Assembly: GCF_014633365.1 (NCBI RefSeq)
Contig: NC_068351.1
Span: forward strand, 19,023,366 to 19,087,365
DNA length: 64,000 bases
Source of the DNA: Diospyros lotus
Lineage: Eukaryota; Streptophyta; Magnoliopsida; Ericales; Ebenaceae
Direction: 5' to 3'
Part shown: piece by piece, positions 1 to 11,100 of the stretch
Layout: every line of letters starts with the position of its first letter
How positions within the stretch are numbered: position 1 is the stretch's first letter
Notes under the pieces: generated by a model
Told to the model about the DNA's origin: nothing
Seen by the model: the letters and a program-made list of their open reading frames with translations, nothing else
The model's database searches: none
Position numbers and translations under genes: made by a program

Positions 1-118
1 CTTTTTTTTTTGTCATGAATCTCATTATAGATTTATTATTCAATATATATGCTATCTCCGTACCATTGTGTCTAAATTTCTGTTAAATACCATCTTCTAC
101 TGCAACAGTCAGGGAAGG

Positions 119-406
119 CTAATGCAGACTCTGTAGCTGCTTGTCAGAAACTGAAGGGAGATCTGAAGGCAGTTTTCGATGTTCTTCCAAAAGACATGCA
201 GCAAAGTCTACTTTTGAACCCTCAGAGAGCAGCTCTTCTTCAAGGAATTCATGAATGAAGAAAACATTCCGCTGCGCCTCTTCTACAACGTGTAGTCTCT
301 TTCTCCTCAATTCACCCAGATGATAGTCAAACCATGAACCAAAATGAGGCGGCTCTGGGTTTCCTGTGCTGATGAAAGACTTGCAAGGCTCCTTGTCACA
401 ATGGTT
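119..406 (-). CDS. Open coding-like segment, possible alternative last exon
   Basis: An open stretch of about 95 codons with no obvious start Met, ending in TAG at 119-121. It includes EPPHFGSWFDYHLGELRRKR, LHVVEEAQRNVFFIHEFLEE and LLEEHRKLPSDLPSVSDK. The amphipathic charged composition and lack of low-complexity bias suggest real coding sequence. It lies about 1.6 kb downstream of the TGA at 2,013 on the same strand. It may be the true last exon of the DDT gene or an exon of another gene continuing left of the window. The domain is not recognised. Confidence 0.4.
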   Translation of the reverse strand, partial: NHCDKEPCKSFISTGNPEPPHFGSWFDYHLGELRRKRLHVVEEAQRNVFFIHEFLEEELLSEGSKVDFAACLLEEHRKLPSDLPSVSDKQLQSLH

Positions 407-1039
407 TTACAGCCTCATTCTATCATTGGGTTCGGAAGAGTTATCTGATTTTTCAGCATGGTTCTCTTAATAGGTCAGTGCTTTCTGCTTCTTCCTTTTT
501 AGTATTATGCTGTGCCAGTGGAAACAATTACTGATATGTTATCGTTGTTTTGTTTTGTTTTTTTTTTTTTTTTTCTCCAGATAGTCAATGCGAAAACAAG
601 AAAAAAAATCATGTACATTGAATGACGTCTCCCACAAGCAGAATTGAGGTAACAATAACATAGTTTTACATTTTAACCTCTGAATGGTGTAAACAATCTG
701 GACAAGATGATTCGGAACTAATTTAGATTGGTGTTCCTGACATTCTAATGGAAATTGAAGGTGTTCAAGCTGTAGGGATGTCATTTTGTTGCGTAACTTG
801 GAGTGAAGCTCCTTAATGTGTTACTGTTAGATCTTGAATTGGTTTTATATTCCTGGCAATGTCGAACTTTTTTTTTTTTTTCATTTTTTTTTTAAGCATT
901 ACCTTTCTTAAACATGATACTCGTACTGAGGGCTTTAAAGCAGCAATTTTTATGAACCCATTTGTAGAGGCATGGCCGGTTGATCCAAATGAAAGAGATT
1001 GTGATGCAAAACATAGTAAGAGTATCGGTTGTGTAATTT
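407..1039. other. Non-coding 3' region of the host gene
   Basis: AT-rich sequence with T-homopolymers (about 552-575 and 869-892). The short open frames here are composed of low-complexity sequence. No feature was recognised. Confidence 0.4.
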
Positions 1040-1360
1040 TGGGAAATTGCACCGTTAGTTTTTGAACTTTATGTTACATAACAAATTGGTTACTATATTT
1101 TAATTTTTGTTAAAATTAATTCCTTTTCTGATTTTTTGTTAAGTATCTCTAAAAATTACTTGATCATGTGGGTTTTTTTATGTTTATATCAATTTATAGT
1201 AAATCAATTTTCATTAATAAAATTTAATAAAAAATCAGAATAACAATTGAAATGTCACATAAATGAAAGTTTAATGGTTATAGCAACAAGTTAAAATACA
1301 ATGATCAATTTGTTATATAATACAAAGTTCAAAAATTAGTAATGTCATTTAGTCCTTTTG
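1040..1360. mobile_element. MITE with ~75-bp terminal inverted repeats
   Basis: The left arm (around GTTAGTTTTTGAACTTTATG) matches the reverse complement of the right arm (ATTTTTGAACTTTGTATTAT) over about 75 bp, including TAACAAATTG and a TATTTTAA tract. The element is non-coding and AT-rich, about 320 bp, and lies in the 3' part of the host gene. Superfamily and TSD are not resolved. Confidence 0.6.
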
Positions 1361-2012
1361 CTCAGATTTCCTCACCAAATCTATGGAAAGATAGTAGTAG
1401 TGTTCCATTCTGTAATTAGATCATATACGCTTGGCTCTGTAAATACTTGACCCCATTGTTGGTGCAGGTTTTTTTTCTTTTTAATTGGTTGGTTTCGAAG
1501 CATTCCTGAAGCACCAACCGTCTTGTTTTATAACAGGCTTGAATTATTGTCATTAAGTTGGTGCAATTGTGGGTAAGTTGGTGTTTTGTAGCTGGTGAGG
1601 GATATTCTGATTTAGGACATTCTAGGCCATGATGCCCCCTGCTTCTACCAGCCTTCAACCCTTCAGAGAATTTGATGCTTTGGTTTTGGTCTTAAACAAG
1701 ATGTTCTTTCAGTTGCATTTGCCTCGGGTCATTTGACCCTTTCATTTCTCACTTGGAGTTTGAAATTTCAAATCCATTGTTTCTATACATTAGCATCCAC
1801 ATTTGTCCAAAGCCACCTGGAATTTGGACCCAAGAAATAGATAAATCTCATAATGCAAACATTTAAAGCTACAAATTTCAAATGACATATCACTTGAAAT
1901 CCCTGCGCTAACGTCTGTGCTGAAATGCTGTTAGATGACAAGCCATGAAATTTATAAGCTGGGAAGCATAATTGAACATGGAGCATTACATGGACCACAG
2001 CTATAATGCTCT
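1361..2012. other. Non-coding 3'-side sequence
   Basis: Sequence between the MITE and the probable last exon. It could be 3' UTR or an intron leading to the 119-406 segment. No domain or repeat was recognised. Confidence 0.35.
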
Positions 2013-2191
2013 TCAACATCCCCAGCCAAATAACACGCACAAAAAGCCTTGCCAAAACAGAGTATACAGTACAGAACAGAAGTACAGTGACAAGAAGCTA
2101 CGCCAAAACAGAGTATACAGTACAGAACAGTACAGTGGTGTAAATGGTTGAGAAGATATTGAAGACTTCTCTTTCTCATCTTCCAAGCTGC
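2013..2191 (-). CDS. Probable 3'-terminal exon with a hydrophobic tail
   Basis: Acceptor tttgttgcag|GCAGC, in phase with the preceding exon. It reads GSLEDEKEKSSISSQPFTPL and then a Cys/Phe/Leu-rich tail to TGA at 2013-2015. The tail comes from a roughly 40-bp tandem duplication (about 2050-2130), so it looks recent and unlike a conserved C-terminus. An internal GT donor could instead splice to coding sequence further downstream (119-406). Confidence 0.5.
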
Positions 2192-5100
2192 CTGCAACAA
2201 AGTAAATATATGATTCAAAATTGTTACCAATGAAGCAGGCATCAGATGCTTAAAATCAAACTTCAGCAGATTCCACAAAATTTAAACAGCTATGACAATT
2301 GGAACTTATGCACGAAAATGGTCTAAAATACCTTGAAACATATTTTTTGACAACTTCCCTTTCCTCAACATTATAGCTAAACCATCTTTCCTTGGAAGTA
2401 ATTGTAATCCCCATATGCATAACGAATGTCTGTGTATTAATAGGAGAGCATAAAATAATATAAAAGCTACAAATAGAAGATCAAATTCCTGCCCAGATCT
2501 GAACTCAGAACCTTGAAATTTCTGAATGTTGGTATAAGACATACCTTGAAGCAGAACGTCTCTCTCACTAGAGTGGCTTCTCAAATTCCAGAATTTGCGA
2601 CCATTTCCATCAAAAAGTAGAGGCTCTAACCTAACTGCATGCGATCTCTGTTTCTCTAAGGGCGTAAGCAAATTAATCAGTCAGTTCAATAGATTCGAGC
2701 AATATTCCTGCAGAAACTGTGAAACAAACGCAGAAATAATACAGGGCAACCGGCCTACGAATTTATAACAGTAGTTTTTTTAATGTAAATATGCCTGAAG
2801 AAATGCAGAAGGCGGCAAGCCCTAATGCAATAGTGTTCACAAAGGCTTTGATTATTGTACCAGAGGATGAGTTTCTTGAGTAACAAACACTTATGAAATA
2901 AAATTAGATTATTAATTTTGAAATAAGATTTCCATGAAAAGTTATAGACTTCAGAAAACATTCCAAAAAGAAATAGAAAAACGTAGATGCAAGGACAATG
3001 TTGATGAAGGGATATATTTGTGAGAGAGAGGCATATGTAATACTAGCTCATCTAGACTACCGAATTTGGACACATGGCAGCATACTTTTGATCTCTAGGT
3101 ATTTTGCTTCAAAATTCTCCACAAGCGTTTGAGAAACTTCTGCCTTAATCTTCAAAACAAGGTCCTGGTGTTCAGAAATAGAAAGAGGAGGACCATTTTT
3201 CACGACAATAGCTCTAGCCATCTCATCCTGCAGCTTCATTTTCATGTTCCTCTCCTGCATATACAATCATATGATAGGATAGCATAGTAAATAGGCAATA
3301 GGCATTCAGCATATGCACCAAATACGAATTGAATTAATTACCTTCTTTCTTTCAGCAAGAAAAATTTCCTTTGATTTTCTCTTTTCTTCAGCAAATTCTG
3401 AGTTTTGTTCATTAATCCATCTCCTCAACTCTCTGGAAATCAGAACAATTGTCTACAAATCTTTACTCAAATGGGAGAGAGGCAGAACAAATTTGGAGAA
3501 CCAAATTATCACTTACGCTGTGCCAAGAGCTTCATCACATAGAAAATTCAAAAGTCTGAGCTTCATTGAGGGGCTTAAGTCTCCATATTCATCAGTCGCA
3601 AAATTACTGCAATCCGACGACAGTTCTTTCGATCGATCCTGGGACTCAGAGATGAATGTTTTAAGAGCTAGTAACCAGGAATTTCTACCTTTAGTTTTCA
3701 AGGGGACGTACCTGCAGAGAAATTGTTTTTGGAATGACCAAGCCTGTAAAATTTCTCAAATTGACAGAAACATACTCTTTTCCTGAATCATTTTGTATCA
3801 TAGAAAGCAACTTGATATGCAACCCAACAATTGGTGACTGGAGGATCCCATGGGAACTTCGTCCACACACTAATTCTTGAAGTAAATATCCAGGCTGTCC
3901 TTTCTTTAGATCAAGAACCTAACCATTATCAACAAAGCAGTGATTAAGCATCCAAAGATTGACATGTTTGGATGGACACTACTGATTGAAAACAAACATA
4001 GAAACTTTAACAAAGTAGAAATCTCGGCAGCAAATCTAGAAGCATGGAATTTGATTTACAGCTGAGGTAGCCCTGTTCCATAAGAAATACAATCAGTAAG
4101 TTAAGGAATCTCAACAGTAGTATGAATTAATGCTATAAAGACACTACCAAAATGGAATGGGTTAATTGAAAAAGTGGTTTAATATTGATTATCAAAGCAA
4201 TGGATATTCTACCAAACCTTTCCAAAAGCTTCACAAAATTCTATTAGTTGCAAGGCATGGCCAACATCCTCCGCAGGCAGGTCAAAGTCAGCAACATTTG
4301 TTAATTCAATGCCTTGAGGCAGTGAGATATCAGCATCAGAACCATTTGTTCGAACTTCTGCAGTCTTCTGACGCTTGTGAAATCCAGTGACTTGCTTACG
4401 TATGGCTTCATCCTCATTGGATTTTCTTGTCTTGTTGTCTTCTATTTTATATGGCCTTGTATGGGTTTTCCTCAGACCCTGCTTATTAGACCTTCCTTTT
4501 TTTGATTGGATGGCATCACCCCTTCCACATGCCTTTTCTTCTCCAGCAGGAATTTCCTTGGTAATCTGGCATCTCTTCAGACATGTTTTCTTTTTGAACG
4601 CAGTATCACCCTTGTTGCCGTCTGTTACATTATCATTTAAACCAACACTTCTTGTTCTTTTTAGCTTCCCATTCGGAATTTCTTTCTCTTGTTCATTCAA
4701 TTTCAAAGTCTTGGATTCTAATTCTGAATCACTTTTTATATCCAAACAGCTTCTTCCTCTTTTGCATCCTCTAGTTGAAGCTACTGCAAGCTCCTGCTGA
4801 CAGTTGATTTATACTAAGCAAGAAAACAACAATAACAACACACAGAACTTTAATCTCACTAAGTGGGGTCAATCATACGTGAGGCTGCAACACATATACA
4901 CGAGGGTGGGCAATTGCCCCCTCAATTTTGTGAAAAATGCATCTTGTGTAAAAAGATATTTTTTTTTTTTTAACAAAATTGCCCTGCTAAATATATAACT
5001 CGTGGGTCAATTTTAGAAAAAAAAAAAAATGCAAAAGTAACCAAAAAGATTAAGGAAGTATTATTATGATAGGAAAGACCAAGACAGTAGATGGGAATCT

Positions 5101-8100
5101 TTATTTGATGAAATTTGCTCATTTTGCAACAATCAATGTTGTTTTACTTTTGATGATGAAAAATTTTATATCTTTAGAATTTGAAAATGAGATATATTTT
5201 ATCTTTGGAAATTGAAAATGAAAAATCCAAATTATGCCAAAGGATAAATATGCTTTCAATGTATGCAAAATCTTTTGTATTTATTTTGAAATCGAGAGTG
5301 TCAAAATATTTTTGTGGAAAAAAATGCACACTTCTTTCATTTACTTGATAGCCATATATATAGATTAGCTTCTTAAATATGGAAGTGGATTTCTCCTAAC
5401 TGAATGATCTTTCCTAATCGAGTATTCTTCTATTTACAGAAATATAGACCTAATTTACAGTTTTAACTTTACAGAATATTATTATCAATCTTCTTGATGT
5501 ATCCAGCCTTGATTTATGACAAATCTTCTTGATTTTTTCTATCTTGATTCATGACACTTCCTCTCAAGTTGGTGAATAAATATTATCCATTTCCAGTTTG
5601 GCTATAATCTAGTGGAAGACAGAACTAAGGAGTCCCTTGGTTAGAATATCAGCTAGCTGGGATTCACTCAGTATATAGGGAGTACAAATAAGCTCATTGT
5701 TCAGTTTTTCTTTAATAAAATGTTAGTCAACCTCAATGTATTTTGTTCGGTCATGTTGTACAAGATTGTGTGTAATGCTGATAATAGACTTATTGTCACA
5801 ATAGAGTCTCATAGGGCTATCCCACTTTAGTCTCAAGTCTTCACAAATAATTTTCAACCATAGCAACTAGCATATACCTTGTGCCATTGCTCAAAATTTA
5901 GATTTTGAACTTGACCTAGCCACAACAATTTGCTTTTTACTCCTCCAAGTAACTAGATTTCCTCCCAAGAAAGTGCAATATCTTGTAGTAGATCTCCTAT
6001 CAACTATTGAGCTTGCATAATCTGCATCGGTATAGGACTCTAGGGTAAGTTTAGCCCCCTTTTTGAACAAAATTCCCTTTCCTAGGGTACCTTTGAGGTA
6101 GTGCAGAATTCTATAGACTGCTTGCAAGTGAAGCTCCTTGGATTTGTGCATAAACTGACTTACTATGCTCACTGCATAGGCTATGTCGATAGATAAATTA
6201 GCCTGCCAACCAATTTTTGATAAGCTTCTTTGTTGGTATCCTTGTCTCCCTTTGCTTCACCTAGCTTGTGATTAGGATCAATCGGGATGCTGATGCTGAC
6301 TGGTTTGCAAGTTATTTTTCCTATGTCCCTCAAAAGGTCAAGAACATACTTGTGTTAAGATATGAATATCCCATGCCTAGATCGTGTCTCTTCAATACCT
6401 AAGAAATATTTTAAATTCCCTAGTTCCTTGATTTCAAATTCTATAGCCAAACATCTCCCCAAGTTCTGTCTCTCCTCATCTTTTCCTGTTACTATAATAT
6501 CATCAACATAGACAATAAGGGTTGTAATTGAACCTGAACTTGAACCTGAGTGTTTTATGAACAAGGTGTGGTCCTTGGTTTATACCCCATGGTTTACATC
6601 ACCTTGGAAAATCTACTTGTTGTTGCCAAAATACAACAATCTATTTTTAATTGCGGATAGACGCAAGAGTCTTGAGAGTCGTGTCTTTGCTGCTGAGAAT
6701 CTTGACAAGCAATTAGATCTGCTGAAGGTCCAGATCTGATAATCTGATAGGGCTGATGATCTGGTGGGCTAATGATCAGGTGGCTTAAAATGATTGAGTG
6801 GCCTAAAATGACCGAGTGGCCTATGACTGAGTGGCTCTGATGACGAGTGACCTTGATGACGAGTGGCCCTGGTGACGAGTGACCTTGGTGACGAGTGGCC
6901 CTAATGACGAGTGACCTTGATGACGAGTGACCCTGGTGACGAGTGGCCCTGATGACGAGTGGCCCTGATGACGAGTGACCCTGATGACGAGTGGCCTTGA
7001 TGACGAGTGGCCTACAAAACGAGAGCACCGTTAGGACGCGGGTGGGGGTCCTCGCGCAAACCCTCCGATGCTTGAGTCAGATCTCGAGAGAAAATGAGAA
7101 AAGTGTGCTTCAATTACTCAAAATTGCGTACCTTGACATGAAGGTGGGGTCTCATATTTATAGCGGAGGAGAGAGAGGGGCCTCGCAGTATTCTCGGCGA
7201 GATTTTCGTGGCCCATTCCGGGAATTTCGGGGCCCATTTGGCTGGCGAGACGGGGGGCATTCGGCTTGATCGTCAATCCCGAAAGGTCACTCGGCATGCC
7301 GAGTGACCTCCACTCGATTAGGCCAAGTTTGGGGGAGGGACCACTCGGCATGACCGAGTGACCCCCCACTCAGCCATACCGAGTGGACCCCCACTCGGTT
7401 GCACTGAGTGAGGGGGGATACCACTCGGCAATGCCGAGTGGCCCCCCACTCGGTCATGCCGAGTGGGGGCTTAGCCACTCGGCTATGCCGAGTGGTCTTG
7501 GCCACTCGGTTGTGCCGAGTGATGCCCCACTCGGTCCAACCGAGTGGGCTTCCACCCGGCCCGGCCGAGTGGGTCTTCCAAGGCTTCCCAATTTCGCTTT
7601 ATCTCCCTGATATTAGGGGGCCCACACTTGATCATATATCCGCTTCGCCTTCCCGAGTACATCAATTGCTCCCTGTTTTTTTAGCTGAGAGGTCGGGTAA
7701 AAAAGTATATGACCCCGGAACATCCTGACGCACTTTGCTTATCTTTCGGAAAATCATTTTTGTGTATTTGCTCTTCATTTTTTGTATTCGTTCCACGGCT
7801 TTCAACTTTTTTGCCTTTTGAGCCCCTATAAATAGGGCTTCAACTCTTCATTTAATTCTCACAAGGATCAGGCGTGGTGCTTCAAAACTCAAATTCTCTC
7901 AGGTCTCGGCGCATTTTCTGGGCCACGTCTTCATTTTCTCCATTTGGGCGAGCTCTCACTGGGCTACTCGGTCATGACTGAGTGGCCATGACATGCGACT
8001 GGGGCCATTCGATCATGACCGAGTGGCAGCCTTATTTTTCGTCGAGGCCACTCGGTCATGATCGAGTGGTCCCGATCTCCCGATGCCTTGAAATGCTTGA

Positions 8101-11100
8101 CTCGTCCTTCGGTTGCTCCTTCTTTGCCTTGTACTGATATTCTTTGCGTTTACGTGCAGGTATTTTGCTCGTTGTGATCGTCCGCTTTTCCTAACGTAAC
8201 AAGGTAACGACTTTGAACTTTTCAATATGTTGAGGAGAAGACCGGCATCACCCCCCGGCCCCGCGCACATTCCTACCACTTCGAGCTCTCGGCTTCGATA
8301 CGGGGCCTTTGAGCAAGTTTACGATGCTACCCCTTCTGGATTCATGGTGAGGTATCCTCGTCTCGACGAGCCGGACCCTTCCCAGGTAGATGAAGGCTCC
8401 GTTGGCATTCACTTTGCTTCTTTTGAGGTGGGACTTCGTTTTCCTCTTCCACCCTTTGCCATGGCGTGGCTACGCCACTACAAGATCGTTCCCGCTCAAC
8501 TTCACCCTAATGGTTGGGCTCAGATGGTCGGTTTCTCTATACTTTGTCGTCAGAGAGACGTCGTCCCTTCCTTGAGGCTCTTTAGTTGTTTCTATTGATT
8601 GCGAAAAGCCAACAAGGATCGTGCCCTTTATACACTCCAGAAGGTGTCGGGTTTAGAGCTGTTCAGCGCTCTTCCTAACAAGATTAATCGGTTTGAAGAA
8701 CGATGGGTAGTGATAGAACCTCCGCCTAATTGGGATGCTCCTTTATACTGGAACCATCAGGATGCCAGCCAAGGGTTTCCTCCCTGCAAGGAAGTTCGGG
8801 GCGTGTATCGTCATCTAGTAGAAATGTTAACGGCTCAAGGCCCCGTCGAGTTGATGAGCCTCCTGACTTTGGAGAATTTCAGAATCGCGGGTTGGGGGGT
8901 CATGACACCAACTGTTCTTTCTCACTCTTCCACGCTATCCAACCAAGAAATGGAAGGAGTCGGGGAGGAAGAGATGGAAATGCCTGGATCATCTTCCCTT
9001 CCTCCTTTTAATCCTCAGGAGGAAAACACTCCTGGGGGTAGAATATCTTTCGCCATTATCTTTCTTTTTTCCATTATTGCATTATTCCTCCACACTAAAT
9101 GCTTTGTATTGATTTTTGCAGAAATGGCTGGATTGGGTAGGCTGATGGAGTTGCGTAGATGCCACCGCAAGGAGGAGGCACGTGTTGCGACAGCGGCCGG
9201 GGTTTCTACACATGGAGCTGAGGGATCTACAAGCTCCCGCCCTCCTCGGTCGCGCAGACCTGCCGACGTTTCTCCCACTGGGGTGGAAAGGCGACGTCGT
9301 CCAAGAAGCGACCACTCTAGTGCTGAAGCTCCTACTCATACGGAAAGTCCATCATCAATTCCTCTCTCTCATGAAGAGGCTGTCGACATCCCCTCTCCTG
9401 CTCCCAATTCTCAAGGAGGGCGAAGTTCGTCTTCTTAGTTCGTTGGTAACATGGCCCGGGTAGAAGAATGTCGTCATCCTGTAATTCCTAATAGGAAGGA
9501 TCGTCGCCGTCTTGAAGGCGAGAAAGCATTGAGGCCCCCTCCTATACTTCCCATTCCAGGCGATGTGAGACATACCATGATTCTTGGAGACGGTACGAAA
9601 CTTAGTGGTCGGGACTTTGAAGTTTTCCCAGGGGTATTAGAGACAGACTCGGTTACTAAACTAGGGATTGGTGCTCGTCTCATTTATTCCACCATTCTCC
9701 CTCGAGAGGAACGACGATTTATTGGTGATAACTATGCCCAGACTAGGGACGAAGCAGAGCAGTTCCTGGTGCAAGGGATCCAAAGAATCGTTGCTTCCAA
9801 CGCTAGGGACAGGGCCTACCGTGAACAAGTAGAGGTCCAAATGTCAGACTGGAGGAAACGCCACCAATCTTCCTGGAATGATGAGCGTCAAGAGTTAAAG
9901 GGTCGTGCTCGTCGGGTCGAGCTCGGGAAGAAGAATGCAGAGGCAGAGATTGGGCGTATGCATGATCGACTGTCCGAGGCTTCTGTTGGTACCTCGGGTC
10001 TTCACGGGGAAATTAAAGATTTACGCTCCAAGCTAGAAGCTGAAGAGCATAAGAATGTTAGGTTGATGGCGCAACATGAGGCACTTTTGCAGGAACACTC
10101 TCTACGCCTGTCAGAACTGAAGATAAGTCGGAAGGATGCTCGGGCTATTCGGGCTGAAGCAGTGAAGGAATATCGTCTCTCAACTGATTGTCAAGATAGG
10201 AAGGTAAATTATGCTTCCGACTTTCTGAAACATGGATTTTATCTGGCCCGTGCACATCTAGAATCTCAGCGTCCGGGAGAGACTTTTCCTGAACTTTTTT
10301 TTACTCGCGAGGTTGAGGAGTCTCATCAGGTAAATTAGTGCCAGTATGAGCCGGATCAGCCTTTGAGTCCTTCTTCTTTCTTGGACTCTTACCTAGTGGA
10401 TGATTTGGAAAATTTGACAGGTCCCTGGAATCCGTTTCCTTTCAATCATGGGGAAGAAGGCATGGCGGTCGATCCCGGAGCCATTGGAGAAGATCCTGGC
10501 GCGGTCGTTGAAGATATCCCTCACACGGTCGAGGTTGAAGAAGGGGAATTCCCCACGGGACCTCCTGAAATTCCTGTTGTGTCATTGGGATCTACTAAGC
10601 GTTCCTCTCGCAAGTCTCGCTCCCGTAAGTAAACCCTCATTGTAATTTGCTTTCCGCTGTTGCCGGGCCAATGTGCTCCGCTCATTGTAGTTTGTTTGTT
10701 TTATCAATGAATGTTTTTTTCTTTGTCCTACTCAATGTGCTCCACTCTTTATTGCTTGATTTATTCTTTTATTGCTGACTTTAGTGATACAAGGCCAAGA
10801 CTTTTCTTTCGCTATTAAATCATGCACGATGTGGCAAGCTTGAGCGTATTTTTCCTCATTACTGGGCTGTGAGCGGGGCAACGGGTGTGATTGCATTTCA
10901 TCTCGTTGCCAGGTCGTAGGCAGGGTAACAGGCTCGATCGTATTTTACCTCGTTGTCGGGCCATAGATGAGGCAACGGGCTCGATCGCATTTTACCTCGT
11001 TGCCGAGCCATAGGCGGGGCAACGGGCTCGATCGCATTTCACCTCGTTGCCGGGTCATAGGCGCGGCAACGGGCTCGATCGCATTTTATCTCGTTGTCGG

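Larger units (their letters stand above)
6618..7626 (-). repeat. 3' LTR of the Tat element, with two repeat arrays
   Basis: The plus-strand reading is TGTTGTTGCCAAAATACAAC...GGGGGCCCACA, so TG...CA ends on both strands. Its left end starts like the LTRs of the second Tat element (TGTTGTTGCCAAACTACAAT at 40,025). A minus-strand TATA box (RC of CATATTTATAGC, 7,150) sits in a matching place. The right end is inferred by analogy and is less sure than the left. The left flanking 5 bp are CTACT; no partner was found on the right. Confidence 0.65.

Noticed and set aside
3313..3786. Plus-strand 157-codon open frame
   Set aside because: It is the antisense of three well-supported exons and introns of the DDT gene.
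4387..4800. Plus-strand 137-codon hydrophobic open frame
   Set aside because: Antisense shadow of the Lys/Glu-rich DDT exon (Lys codons read as Phe/Leu on the other strand).
6594..7610. Several overlapping open frames with repeated RATRHQGHSS- or HSVMPSG-like peptides
   Set aside because: They are translations of the LTR minisatellite and palindrome arrays on both strands, without start context or domain content.
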